NCBI GenBank assembly: GCA_048499455.1
Contig: JASNZV010000012.1
Coordinates: forward strand, 62,001 to 126,000
DNA length: 64,000 bases
From: CFX5 sp023384495
Lineage (GTDB): Bacteria; Chloroflexota; Anaerolineae; Caldilineales; Caldilineaceae
Reading direction: 5' to 3'
Part shown: positions 6,840 through 15,829 of the stretch, piece by piece
Layout: every line of letters starts with the position of its first letter
Position numbering within the stretch: the stretch's first letter is position 1
The notes under the pieces: generated by a model
What the model was told of the DNA's origin: nothing
The model's database searches: none
The model's input: the letters and a program-made list of their open reading frames with translations, nothing else
Position numbers and translations under genes: made by a program

Positions 6840-8384
6840 ATGTCCGAAGAGAGACCACAAAACCCCGAACGTCGCTCACTCTTTGAAGATTTGGCCAAAT
6901 GGCTGGGGCGCAGCCTGGGGGAGTTTGTCCGCGAAAGCAGAAGCGCGCGCCGCGTCCTCGAACAGGCGGTGGAAGAGGTTGGCGATGAGATGCGGGGAGC
7001 AGCGGACGAGCTAACTCATTCCATGCAGCGGGTGCTCCGTGCGCCGACAACAGTGGAACTGGATGCGCTGGAGGCGCGCAAGGCGGCGTTGGAGGCGAGG
7101 ATCGCTGAATTGGAGAGCTGGGCCGGGCAACTGGGCGAACAAGTGGCGGCCCGCGAGGAAGAACTGCTGGCGCTGGCGGAGGCGGCGCGGCGGAACGAAG
7201 CGGCCGCAGCAACCGAAGATGCGCCAGCGGATCCACAGGCGGCGCTGTTGGACGAGATTCGCAGCCTGTTGGCCCAACTGGCCGAAGCCCAACAGGAAAG
7301 CGAGGATGCAGAGGAAACGTTGGCGCAGGAGGACGGCGAACGGGCCAGAAATTTGCGCGAGGGATTTCGCACTCTAAAGGAAAAGATCTGGACCGTCATC
7401 CTCTCGATCCTGGCCTGGACCGTCTTTCAGAGCCGGGATGCGCTCTTCGAGATAATCCTAAGCGAGGAGCTCTATGGCCCGGGTAAAGATCGCCTGCTGC
7501 CCTGGGTGCAAGAGCAGTGGCGGCGCTATGCCGGGCGAGTCGACGCGGCCGAGGTTGCGCCGGCCTCGCCGCTGCCCACGCCAACGGTTGAGTCGCCGCT
7601 GCCGACGCCAGAGCCGTCGCCCGTGCCCCGGCCCCGCATCTCCGCACCCTATCCGGAATGGACCCCTGTGCCCGCCGGCTGGTTCTGGATGGGCAGCGAC
7701 CCGCGGCAGGATGGGCTCGCACGTTCCAATGAACAGCCCCAACACCGGGTGCGGCTGGGGGCCTATCGTATCGGCAAATATCCGGTGACCAACGCGCAGT
7801 ACTATCAATTTGTCGTTGCCACCGGTCGAGAACCGCCTGGCCACTGGGAGGCAGGCAGGCCGCCGGATGACCTCCTTGACCATCCAGTGATCAATGTCAC
7901 CTGGCATGACGCGGTGGCCTACTGTAAATGGCTGGGCCGGCAGTTGGGCCGCCAGGTCCGCCTACCCAGTGAGGCGGAATGGGAGAAGGCGGCGCGGGGA
8001 ACGGACGGATGGGTCTACCCTTGGGGCAACCAGCCGCCCAACGACCGGCTCTGTAACTTTAATATGAACGTTGGCGGGACGACGCCCGTGGGTCGTTACC
8101 CTGCAGGGCGCAGCCCCTATGGCTGCTATGACATGGCCGGCAACGTGTGGGAGTGGACGAGCAGTCTGTGGGGAAAGGATGTCTCTAAACCCGAATTCAG
8201 CTATCCGTATGATCCCAATGATGGGCGTGAGGACATGAGGGCCGGCAACGATGTCCTTCGTGTGGTGCGCGGGGGGTCGTGGTACCTCTTCGATGACGAC
8301 GTGCGCTGTGCGGTCCGCGGCGGGAGCTGCTCGAGCATCCGGTACGACTTCGTCGGTTTTCGGGTTATGTCCCCCGGCCTCTGA
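6840..8384 (+). CDS. Coiled-coil, membrane-anchored FGE-sulfatase protein, DGR target 2
   Basis: The product has 514 aa; the ATG at 6840 has GGAG upstream. Residues ~1-175 are charged and heptad-rich (long coiled coil). One membrane segment follows at ~181-200 (IWTVILSILAWTVF), then a Pro/Thr linker (~250-272) and an FGE-like domain from ~273 (PVPAGWFWMGSD, VTNAQYYQFV, LPSEAEWEKAARG, MAGNVWEW). The C-terminal ~40 residues are VR2. The fold is used in DGRs as a variable ligand-binding scaffold rather than as a sulfatase-maturing enzyme. Topology suggests the variable domain and coiled coil lie on opposite sides of the membrane, a plausible receptor; this is inferred. It shares the VR and the downstream tail with target 1 but not the NACHT part. 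Confidence 0.88.
   Translation: MSEERPQNPERRSLFEDLAKWLGRSLGEFVRESRSARRVLEQAVEEVGDEMRGAADELTHSMQRVLRAPTTVELDALEARKAALEARIAELESWAGQLGEQVAAREEELLALAEAARRNEAAAATEDAPADPQAALLDEIRSLLAQLAEAQQESEDAEETLAQEDGERARNLREGFRTLKEKIWTVILSILAWTVFQSRDALFEIILSEELYGPGKDRLLPWVQEQWRRYAGRVDAAEVAPASPLPTPTVESPLPTPEPSPVPRPRISAPYPEWTPVPAGWFWMGSDPRQDGLARSNEQPQHRVRLGAYRIGKYPVTNAQYYQFVVATGREPPGHWEAGRPPDDLLDHPVINVTWHDAVAYCKWLGRQLGRQVRLPSEAEWEKAARGTDGWVYPWGNQPPNDRLCNFNMNVGGTTPVGRYPAGRSPYGCYDMAGNVWEWTSSLWGKDVSKPEFSYPYDPNDGREDMRAGNDVLRVVRGGSWYLFDDDVRCAVRGGSCSSIRYDFVGFRVMSPGL
8258..8373 (+). repeat. DGR variable repeat VR2
   Basis: This stretch is exactly the length of the TR (116 nt). It differs from the TR at 19 positions, all TR adenines (including ATC to GTC), with zero changes at C, G or T. 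VR2 and VR1 also differ from each other at the same codons, so the two targets were diversified independently from the single template. Confidence 0.94.
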
Positions 8385-8517
8385 AGCCTTTGAACTCTGT
8401 AATCACTCTGATCTCTGATCAGGTGGTTTGGTTGCAGGCAAGGCGCTCTACGTTTGTATGGGGGGTCTGGGGGGCAAGCCCCCCAGCCATTTGCGGCGGA
8501 GGCGGATCGAGTTTGGG
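8374..8517 (+). repeat. VR-downstream tail repeat, copy 2, with GC hairpin
   Basis: Near-identical to 1778-1923, including TTTGAACTCTGTAATCAC and the perfect hairpin (8467-8486). The conserved tail behind both targets, while coding sequence upstream of the VR differs, suggests that VR plus tail is the unit recognised for homing or copied between genes. Confidence 0.75.
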
Positions 8518-8522
8518 ACAAG

Positions 8523-8589
8523 GCGTGCGACGCACTGGCCGGCGTCACGTCTGTACGTCCATATAGCTTCTGGCCAGTGCGTCGCACGC
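8523..8589. repeat. 18-bp perfect inverted repeat
   Basis: Arms at 8523-8540 and 8572-8589 are exact reverse complements (GCGTGCGACGCACTGGCC) around a 31-nt centre. It lies between the convergent target 2 and the minus-strand gene ending at 8618. There is no T-run on either side, so it is not a typical intrinsic terminator. Confidence 0.7.
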
Positions 8590-8617
8590 GGTCGCTCCTC
8601 GGTATGGCCCCAGCGCC

Positions 8618-10315
8618 CTACGGCCCCCAGTCGACCATTTGCTCTTCCACAAAGTGGTATTCGAAGGGCAGCTCAATCGGCAGGCGGCGCGCGTTGCCGC
8701 CGTCGGCGTCCATCACCCAGATGCCCCACTCGCCCGCGCCGTTGTCTGCCGCGCGGTTGCTCAGAAAGGCGATATGGCGGCCATCGGGGCTCCAGGCCGC
8801 GGCGACGTTGCTGGGCATGGCGTCCACCAGCACGGTGGGGGGCGGGTTCAGCTCGACCTGGCCGCCGCCATCGGGGTTGACGGCAAAGAGCGCCCAGCGC
8901 CCGGCGCGGCGTTGTTGGTAGACAATGCGCCCGCCATTGGGTTGCCAATCTGGGTCCTGGTAATACTGCTGGCGGATGTTGAAGACGACCTGGCGATTTT
9001 CATCGCGGCCGCTGGCCGTCGTGATCTGGATGCCCGCCGCCGACGAATAGACGACGCCGGCGCTGTTCCAGTCGGGCGCGGTGGCGGTGTCGAGCGAGGC
9101 AAGGTCGAGATAGTTTTCGCCATTGACATCCACCCGCGCCAGTCGCGGGCGCACGCGATACCAGGGGAATTTCGTGCGCAGTTCTTCGGGGATGCAGAAC
9201 TCGCAATCATAGGTGGAGTCTGTGCGCATAAAAAGGATCGAGTCGCCATCGGGGCTCCACTTGGGCGAGAAGAACTCGTTGCGCTCGCTGAAGAGGCGCC
9301 GTTCGTTGTTCCCATCGATGTCGATGAGATAGAGCCCATGCTGCCCACCCAACCGGGTAAACGCCACCTGCGTTCCATCGGGGCTAATCGCCGGGTCAAA
9401 GCCGCTGGTCAACCGCTGCAACGCGCCGGTGGCGAGGTGGTAGACATAAATGTCGCCACCCCACGCTGTCTGAAAGACGAGCTTGCCGCGCAGGCCGGTG
9501 GGGGCAGTCGCCTGGGACGCCGGCTGGGGCCGCGCCGCCTCGGCGCTGGGCGCACTGGCCTGGGCCGTGGCGCTCCCCGCGCCGGCAGCCGGCTCCATCA
9601 CGGGCAGGTCATCGATGGGTTGGCTCGCCTCCAGATAGCGCGCCGCAACCCAGCCCGCTGAGTCCTCGGCGTCGGGCAAGGTCACCTGCACCCAGGCCCC
9701 GTCGGCGCTGCGCCCCTGTGCGGCCAGCGACTGGCCGCTCGTTGCCCTGCCGATGACTGCATAACCCGTACCGGGGCCGGCGCGCACGTTGAGGTTGACA
9801 TCGACCACCGTCACGCGGATCGACGCATCCGGCTGGGCTTGGGCGGCGGGCGCAGCCGGGGCTGCGGCGGTTTCGTCGCCCTCATCCGCATCGTTGGCTT
9901 CGGCGGGTGGCGCTGGGGTTGGGAGCGCCGGGGCAATCGTCACCGCCTCAACGGGCAGCGCTTCGCGATTGAAGATCAACACATCGCTCAGCGCGACCCA
10001 ACCGCGCACGCCAGGCGCGCGCTGCACAAAGAGCCACTGACCGTCGGCGCTGCGTGCAGTGGCGGTGAGCCGCTCGCCGGGCGCAGCCGTGGCGACGGGC
10101 TGCCCGGCGCTGTCCCAGATCGCGGCGCCGCCGCCCCGCGCCACCGCGCTGATGGCGGCGGGCGTGGGCGTGGGCTGCACCAATTGCGCGCGCCCGGGGG
10201 TGGCGGGCCAGGCGAGCAGCGCCGCCAACGCCAGGCCAACCGCCAATCCGGCGGCCAGCGCCAACCGGCGCCTTGATAAAAACACAAAGAAGAGACGCAT
10301 CATCATTCTGTTCAC
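8618..10315 (-). CDS. Exported SH3-domain and TolB-like beta-propeller protein
   Basis: The product has 565 aa. An N-terminal hydrophobic segment (residues ~18-37) after a basic start marks export or membrane anchoring. Two bacterial SH3-like modules follow (~55-110 and ~165-225, VNLNVRAGPGTGYAVIG). Then comes a PD40/TolB-type propeller of 5-6 blades (LTSGFDPAISPDGTQVAF, SPKWSPDGDSILFM, AAWSPDGRHIAFLSNR). Such proteins bind cell-wall or extracellular ligands; no catalytic site is seen. It follows the HlyD-like gene by 3 bp and is probably cotranscribed with it. Confidence 0.8.
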   Translation of the reverse strand: MNRMMMRLFFVFLSRRRLALAAGLAVGLALAALLAWPATPGRAQLVQPTPTPAAISAVARGGGAAIWDSAGQPVATAAPGERLTATARSADGQWLFVQRAPGVRGWVALSDVLIFNREALPVEAVTIAPALPTPAPPAEANDADEGDETAAAPAAPAAQAQPDASIRVTVVDVNLNVRAGPGTGYAVIGRATSGQSLAAQGRSADGAWVQVTLPDAEDSAGWVAARYLEASQPIDDLPVMEPAAGAGSATAQASAPSAEAARPQPASQATAPTGLRGKLVFQTAWGGDIYVYHLATGALQRLTSGFDPAISPDGTQVAFTRLGGQHGLYLIDIDGNNERRLFSERNEFFSPKWSPDGDSILFMRTDSTYDCEFCIPEELRTKFPWYRVRPRLARVDVNGENYLDLASLDTATAPDWNSAGVVYSSAAGIQITTASGRDENRQVVFNIRQQYYQDPDWQPNGGRIVYQQRRAGRWALFAVNPDGGGQVELNPPPTVLVDAMPSNVAAAWSPDGRHIAFLSNRAADNGAGEWGIWVMDADGGNARRLPIELPFEYHFVEEQMVDWGP

Positions 10316-10318
10316 TGG

Positions 10319-11656
10319 CTATTCACTGGGTACGCTGGTTGTAAAGGTTGCCGTGGCGCTCATGCCGGGCTTGAGCGCGGCCACGTCATCATCGGTGAAA
10401 CGGATGGTAACGGGGAAGACAATCGACCCGCTGCTAATGTCGCCCATGGGCGCGATCTTGTCGACCACGCCTCCATAGACTGTGTCGGTCATGCCGTAGA
10501 CCGTCACGGCGGCGTTCTGGCCCACCTTGATGTGGCGGATGTCTTTCTGTTCCACGTTCACCACGGCGCGCAGCTGGCTCACATCAGCCACCAGCGCCAC
10601 AACCGAACCGGCGCTCATCTGCTGGCCCAACTCGGCGCTGACGGCGAGCACAACCCCATCCACCGGGGCGAGCAGGCGGGCGTTGGCGAGGTTGAGCTTG
10701 GCCTGTTCGAGCGCGATCTGCGCCGACTGGACGCCAAGCTCGGCGGCGCGCACATCCGCCGCATCCGTTCCCTTTTTCAATTTGGCCAGGGTGGCCTCGG
10801 CGCCGGCGACTCTGGCCTTGGCGTCGGCCAACTCGGCGGGGGTGGGCTTCTTTTCCAGCTCGTTGAGGGCATCCTGTGCGCGTTGGGCGGCGGCGAGCGC
10901 GCCTTGCAGGGCGGATGTCAGCGCCGGCTTGGTCAGCTCATCGAAGCGCGCCTTGGCGGCCTCGTGGGTGATGCTGGCGCGCTGAAGGGCGGCGCCCTCG
11001 CTGGACGCCCCGGCGTCGGGCTGCCAGGCGATGCGGTCGTAGGCGCGCTGGGCCTGCTGGAGGTCGATCTCGGCCTGGCGCAGCGCGGCGCGGGCCTGGG
11101 TCAGCGCTTCGGGCGAGGGGCCGGCTCGCAGCTCATTATAGGCGGCCCAGGCGGCGGCGTTACCGGCTTTGGCGGCGTCAAGCTGTTCCTTGGTGGGGCC
11201 GGCTTCGACCAGGGCCAGTTGTTCTTTGGCCGAAAGCAGGTTGGCTTCGGCCAGGGCAACATCGCTAGGCTCGATTGCTTCGCTGGCCTTTTCGAGGTTG
11301 ATGCGGGCGTTCTCCAGCCCAATGTCGGCTTGCTGCAATGCCCATTCCAGTTGCTTGGTGTCGAGCGCCAGCAACAGATCGCCCCGCTTGACCGTGTCCC
11401 CAACCTCCACGGCCAACTCAGCCACTGCGCCGCTGGTCATGAGCACGACCTGACGCTGGCTGATCAGCTCAATCGCGCCGACGCCACTGACTGGCGCGCC
11501 AGTGACGGTGACGGCCTGTGTGACAGGGCTAAGCGTGCGGACGGATGTGTCTGCCAGCCCATTGATCTGGGCCTGGGCCTGCCAGAAGAACAGGGCGCCG
11601 ATGGCCGTCAGGGCCACCATCATGGCCGACATACTCCAGCGAAACGCACGTGTCAT
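10319..11656 (-). CDS. HlyD/RND-type periplasmic adaptor (membrane fusion protein)
   Basis: The product has 445 aa. The start at 11656 has AAGGGAG upstream; the frame is open further up but without support. A single N-terminal membrane segment (MSAMMVALTAIGALFFW) is followed by a split biotinyl-lipoyl domain (GAVAELAVEVGDTVKRGDL and LLAPVDGVVLAVSAELGQ) around a very long Ala-rich helical hairpin (~110-320), and a beta-barrel (GQNAAVTVYG). This is the adaptor layout of ABC (MacA-like) or RND exporters, but no transporter gene lies beside it, so the partner is elsewhere or absent. Confidence 0.85.
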   Translation of the reverse strand: MTRAFRWSMSAMMVALTAIGALFFWQAQAQINGLADTSVRTLSPVTQAVTVTGAPVSGVGAIELISQRQVVLMTSGAVAELAVEVGDTVKRGDLLLALDTKQLEWALQQADIGLENARINLEKASEAIEPSDVALAEANLLSAKEQLALVEAGPTKEQLDAAKAGNAAAWAAYNELRAGPSPEALTQARAALRQAEIDLQQAQRAYDRIAWQPDAGASSEGAALQRASITHEAAKARFDELTKPALTSALQGALAAAQRAQDALNELEKKPTPAELADAKARVAGAEATLAKLKKGTDAADVRAAELGVQSAQIALEQAKLNLANARLLAPVDGVVLAVSAELGQQMSAGSVVALVADVSQLRAVVNVEQKDIRHIKVGQNAAVTVYGMTDTVYGGVVDKIAPMGDISSGSIVFPVTIRFTDDDVAALKPGMSATATFTTSVPSE

Positions 11657-12115
11657 GGTTGCTACTCCCTTCCAATTGTGAAGCGTTGATGTTGAAGCTT
11701 CTTTTGACTTGTTTGAGGCGCTATACTGCGGTTGCTTTGAAGACCGGGCTTTGTGAAGGTGCTTTTTCCTTCGAGGAACCCCGATTTTCAAACTGAGCTC
11801 AGTATACAGTATTGTTGAAGCGTTGCTTGAAGACCGCGGCGAAACCGCGCAATGAGAAATAATGGGCGCACCGCTAGTGTAGCCTACTTGACCGGCATCG
11901 TCAACCGCTGCGCATGGGTTGCGTCGGGGTTCCTTACGTTTGAGCGGCCCTGATGGGTTGGGGTGACTTTTCGGTCGGAGAGCAAACTGGGGCTGGCGTG
12001 ACGCCTGAGCCTGTATGGCTGGGCGCCAACGCATGGCGTCTTTCGCAACGGCGCCGGCCGACGATACGGATAATAAATAGGGGCGGCGATTGTTAAGCAA
12101 CTGGGTTGAATCGCA
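11657..12115. promoter_or_regulatory. Intergenic region with 12-bp palindrome
   Basis: This non-coding 459 bp upstream of the adaptor gene is AT-richer than its surroundings. It has a perfect palindrome ACTGAGCTCAGT at 11792-11803 directly joined to AGTATACAGTAT, a possible operator/-10 area for the minus-strand genes. No promoter can be fixed with confidence and nothing else is seen. Confidence 0.3.
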
Positions 12116-12907
12116 TCATGATGATGTCGTTTCCGCTTCTTCCGTTTCCTCCGATAGCGCAGAGAACTGCAACTCGTCGTCCCATTCATCAATGTAATAG
12201 CTGAAAAAGTCCACCATTTTGGGCAACATGAGGTGATTGGCGTACGGATTCGCCGCGCGATAGAGCAACGCCAGGTCTTTTTTGATCTTTGCCAATTGCT
12301 GTTCGGGGCGGATTTCGACCACCTCGGCCAGCGTTACGCCGCTGCCCGGCTCGCGCAGGGTGATCTGTCCCCACGGCGCCGACGCGTTGATGCGCAACTG
12401 TTTGAGGAAGCCCAGAATACTGTCAAAGTAGACGGGGGGGTTCACGCCCAGTTCAAAGCGTTTTTCCTGTAGATCGCGGTGGGTGACCACGCGCTCGGTC
12501 ACAATCGAAAACGGCGTATGAACAACCAGCCCGCGCTCGTTCAATTCATACCAGTTGGGCGAACTCAACGGCGTGCCATTGACGCTCGACATAAATGACC
12601 GCAGCATAATCCCTGCCAGGCCAGCGCGACCGAGACTGTAGACCGGGTTCTTCTTGAGCTCTTCGCGGCGGTTTGCTGCTTTTTCGGCCTCGTCTTCCAG
12701 GCTGTTGTTGATATTTTTGACTCGCTCGCGGAACTCCTCGGCCTTGACGATGGCTTCGCTGGGCGGATAGTGGAGCAGATCCTGCGCAAACTGGCGAACC
12801 ATGGGGTCATCCAGTCGCCCATACTGGCCGGGATACCGTTTCAGCAAGGTCCGGATTTGCTTGAGCGCCTTACGGTCTTCGTCGGTGAGTTTGCGTTTGA
12901 CCAACAT
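12116..12907 (-). CDS. Conserved-looking hypothetical protein
   Basis: The product has 263 aa; GGGAGG lies about 11 bases before the ATG. The N-terminal third is charged and helical (KLTDEDRKALKQIRTLLKRY; KAEEFRERVKNINNSLEDEAEKAANRREEL). The middle and end look alpha/beta (NWYELNERGLVVHTPFSIV, GQITLREPGSGVTLAEVVEI). It has no signal peptide or membrane segment and an acidic C-terminus. I recognise no family. Codon use and the ribosome site support a real gene. Confidence 0.6.
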   Translation of the reverse strand: MLVKRKLTDEDRKALKQIRTLLKRYPGQYGRLDDPMVRQFAQDLLHYPPSEAIVKAEEFRERVKNINNSLEDEAEKAANRREELKKNPVYSLGRAGLAGIMLRSFMSSVNGTPLSSPNWYELNERGLVVHTPFSIVTERVVTHRDLQEKRFELGVNPPVYFDSILGFLKQLRINASAPWGQITLREPGSGVTLAEVVEIRPEQQLAKIKKDLALLYRAANPYANHLMLPKMVDFFSYYIDEWDDELQFSALSEETEEAETTSS

Positions 12908-13036
12908 CGTTTTCGGCCCTCCCTGTCATGGCCGCAGCCGATCTGGCTGGCCGCCAAGTAACCGCTGCTTCGCCGGTAATGGATGACGGCTATCCCCATC
13001 ACCGGCCATCTTATGTTTACATGCGTTAGTCTATCA

Positions 13037-14071
13037 TCACGGCTCAGGAATCGCCAACACCCAGCCGACAACGATCACGTTGGGGTTCGATTGCAGCTGG
13101 GGATATTTCTGTTGGTTGACCTGGACAATCTTGGGCACAGTGACCTCATACCGTTGCGCAATCATGGCCAGGCTTTCGCCGGGACGCACCTTATGCTCGC
13201 GCGCCGGCGTCGTCGGCGCTTCTTCGAACGTAGGGCCACCCTGCGGCGTGGAGGAACCCTCTTCGTCGGCAGGCCCGTTCTGGTAGATCGGCTCATAGGC
13301 AATATCTGGCCACATCCCGGTGCCGTAGACGGTGAATGGGTTCTCGGCCGCATAGAAACTGCCGCCCGTGAGGCCGCGGGCCGCCGTCCCATTGACCTGG
13401 ATCACCACCGACGAACGGAAGTTGTCCAGGCTGCAGACGAGCCGCCACTGCTCATAGCGTTTCAGGCTCCACCCCCGCCCGGTGGCCGCCACATCACAGG
13501 CCACCCCTTGGGGAATGTCACGTTTGTTCATCACATTGGTGTTGTCCGACACATTGCCGGTCGGGTTGTACTTGGTCTGCACTAGCGTGGCCCAGAGATC
13601 GAGCGCATTGGGCTTAAGCTGCACCTGAGGCGTCGCCGCCGATTCGGATGGGCTCGCGGGGAGAGCCATTGCAGGAGCGCCGCTGAACCCAAGCGAGGGT
13701 TCTGTGTCGGCGCCGGCGCTGGGCAAGAGGCCAAAGACTGGCCCCGCGCTTGCAGTGGGGCCATAGGTATCCACCGAGAGGCGCACCAGTGAGCCGGTGA
13801 CCCGATCAACCTCGCGGGCCATGCGCGTGCGCGGCAGCGTGTCAAGCACCTGGCTGAAGATCCAGTCGGCAGTGAAGATGGCGACGCAACCGAGCAAGAA
13901 GGCCAATGCAGCCAACACCAGAATGCCACGGATCAGTGACCAGATGTCCCATGTGATCTTGCCCAGCACCAACGGGACAATACGGAAGAAGAAGAGATAG
14001 ACAATGGACAGGGCGACGATGACGTAAAATGCGCCAGCGAGCCAGCCCAAGGCGTCAGTAATGCTACTCAT
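13037..14071 (-). CDS. Membrane protein with C-terminal LysM domain
   Basis: The product has 344 aa. Two or three N-terminal membrane segments (AGAFYVIVALSIVYLFFF, GILVLAALAFLLGCVAIFTA) are followed by a low-complexity spacer, a beta-rich middle (~180-270) and a LysM module at the end (EHKVRPGESLAMIAQRYEV...VGWVLAIP). LysM binds peptidoglycan, so the protein likely tethers membrane to wall. The M23/TIM-barrel gene follows downstream in the same direction only after a gap, so cotranscription is uncertain. Confidence 0.75.
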   Translation of the reverse strand: MSSITDALGWLAGAFYVIVALSIVYLFFFRIVPLVLGKITWDIWSLIRGILVLAALAFLLGCVAIFTADWIFSQVLDTLPRTRMAREVDRVTGSLVRLSVDTYGPTASAGPVFGLLPSAGADTEPSLGFSGAPAMALPASPSESAATPQVQLKPNALDLWATLVQTKYNPTGNVSDNTNVMNKRDIPQGVACDVAATGRGWSLKRYEQWRLVCSLDNFRSSVVIQVNGTAARGLTGGSFYAAENPFTVYGTGMWPDIAYEPIYQNGPADEEGSSTPQGGPTFEEAPTTPAREHKVRPGESLAMIAQRYEVTVPKIVQVNQQKYPQLQSNPNVIVVGWVLAIPEP

Positions 14072-14164
14072 AATGTGTTGCCCCCTTACGTAGGCCTACG
14101 TACGCCACAATGATAAAGCCGTGAAAAGTAAAGTCGTGAAACGTGATGAATAAAGGCAAATGAA

Positions 14165-15829
14165 CTACTGTTGCACCCACCAGCCCACCTGCTGGGCTGA
14201 TAGGTCGGCGAACAGGGTGACCCAGTTCTGGCAGTCATAACCGCGATGGGTGCCAAAGTCGCGGCATGCGGTGTTGACCGGCCAGCGATTGTCAAAGGCC
14301 ATTAGCCCCGAATCTGCCGGCGCAACATCGAACAACTGCTGTGTGCGTCGCAGACCGGCAAGCTTGGTGGCGGCGCTGCCATAGCCGGTGAAGATGGGCG
14401 CAATCTTGACCCCTGGCGCCGACAGGTCAGTTCCCTGGTCGATATTGTGAAAGACATTCCATAGCACGATCACCCCTTCGCCCTTGAGGCCGGCCCGTTT
14501 TCGCCGGGCGGCCATGTGTTCAGCCAGCGCCCGCACATCTTGCGCCCGCGCATCTTTGACATACTCCAGGTCGATGGCCACCCCATCTAGCCCAAAGCTG
14601 GTCAGCTCGTCAATCGCCCGCCGCGCCAGTTGAAAATCCTCCCCGGCGTCCAAGATAACCAGCCCCTCATGTTGGTGCATGGCCGTAAGCAGATGACGAG
14701 CCTCGCCGATGGTAAACCGTGCGGTGAGCCGAGGGATCACCACCGGGATGGGCTGGGCGCCGCTGAGCCAATTGATCTCCCGCTGCCAGTCCACGCCGGC
14801 GGCTACAATTTCTTCGACCGAACAGGCTTGCCCCAGTGTGCCGACGCCGCTACACGGCATCCCCCACACGGCGCTATACTTGGCGCCGCTTTGGTAGCCA
14901 CCCCCCAAGAAGGGATAGACCCCGTAACGCCAGTAGGCCACAAGCGCCGTCGGCGTCAGGCCCTCATCGGCCATCCAGACGCCAAAGGCGGTTACGCCCC
15001 CACAAAGCAAGGCGGGCGCCACCAAGATCAACAGAATGATCAGCCAGTGGCGCGCACGCCAACGCTGGTTCCCCTCGGCGTGTGCCGAAGAGATGCTGAA
15101 GAAGCGCGCCATGAACCCACCGGCGCGATTGGCGGCGCTCACCGCCATGTCGGGCCGCAAAAAGAGCGCCAGCGCCACACCCACCAACACCAGCCCCAGC
15201 ACCGCCTCGCGCGAGAGCAGGCGGTTGGCAAAGTAGAGCATGCCGGTGAGATTGGTCGCCTGCGCTGCGGCCTGGTCGTCGGTGGCTGGGCAGAACTTGC
15301 AGTAGACCACCGACGACCGGCTGAAGAAGCGGTCGTTGCGTAGCCGCCCCTGCTGGGCATGGCGAATCTCCCAGTGAACGTGCGGCCCGAAGCTCGTCCG
15401 CCCCGTCCACCCCACGCGGCCCAACACCGTCCACGGCGTGACGCGCTGGCCGGCCTTGACCCAAACGGCGCCACCGCCCTCGTCCATGAGGTGGGCGTAG
15501 ATGCTGCTGTAACTGTCGTCGTGTTGCAAGAGCACCCAACAGCCATAGCCGCCGGCGTTGTTGCAGCCGGCATATTCCACGTTCCCCGTCGCCATGGGAT
15601 AGACGGGCGTCCCCAGGGGAACGGTCAGGTCCCACGCGTTGACCGACCCACGGCGCAGATGGTCGCTTTCGTCGGACGAGAGCAGCGGGTTGGCGACGGG
15701 CGCCAGCCAGCGCCCATCGCGCGAGACGGCGCGGCCACCCACGGCGGGCCAAAACTGGGCATGGACCGGCGCATGCAGGATGATCGCATAGGTTATCAGC
15801 AACAAAAGGTGCAAACATACTCGCCACAT
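14165..15829 (-). CDS. M23-like domain plus TIM-barrel envelope protein
   Basis: The product has 554 aa with a signal-type N-terminus (VCLHLLLLITYAIILHAPVHA). Residues ~55-165 form an M23/LytM fold: GPHVHWEIR keeps the HxH zinc motif, but the first motif reads VNAWDLTVP, with Asn where the zinc-binding His belongs, so peptidase activity is doubtful. Membrane segments are at ~210-230 and ~262-290. The C-terminal ~240 residues resemble a glycoside-hydrolase-like TIM barrel (GLVILDAGEDF, LDGVAIDLEYVKD, VIVLWNVFHN). Likely a wall-binding protein. Confidence 0.7.
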   Translation of the reverse strand: MWRVCLHLLLLITYAIILHAPVHAQFWPAVGGRAVSRDGRWLAPVANPLLSSDESDHLRRGSVNAWDLTVPLGTPVYPMATGNVEYAGCNNAGGYGCWVLLQHDDSYSSIYAHLMDEGGGAVWVKAGQRVTPWTVLGRVGWTGRTSFGPHVHWEIRHAQQGRLRNDRFFSRSSVVYCKFCPATDDQAAAQATNLTGMLYFANRLLSREAVLGLVLVGVALALFLRPDMAVSAANRAGGFMARFFSISSAHAEGNQRWRARHWLIILLILVAPALLCGGVTAFGVWMADEGLTPTALVAYWRYGVYPFLGGGYQSGAKYSAVWGMPCSGVGTLGQACSVEEIVAAGVDWQREINWLSGAQPIPVVIPRLTARFTIGEARHLLTAMHQHEGLVILDAGEDFQLARRAIDELTSFGLDGVAIDLEYVKDARAQDVRALAEHMAARRKRAGLKGEGVIVLWNVFHNIDQGTDLSAPGVKIAPIFTGYGSAATKLAGLRRTQQLFDVAPADSGLMAFDNRWPVNTACRDFGTHRGYDCQNWVTLFADLSAQQVGWWVQQ

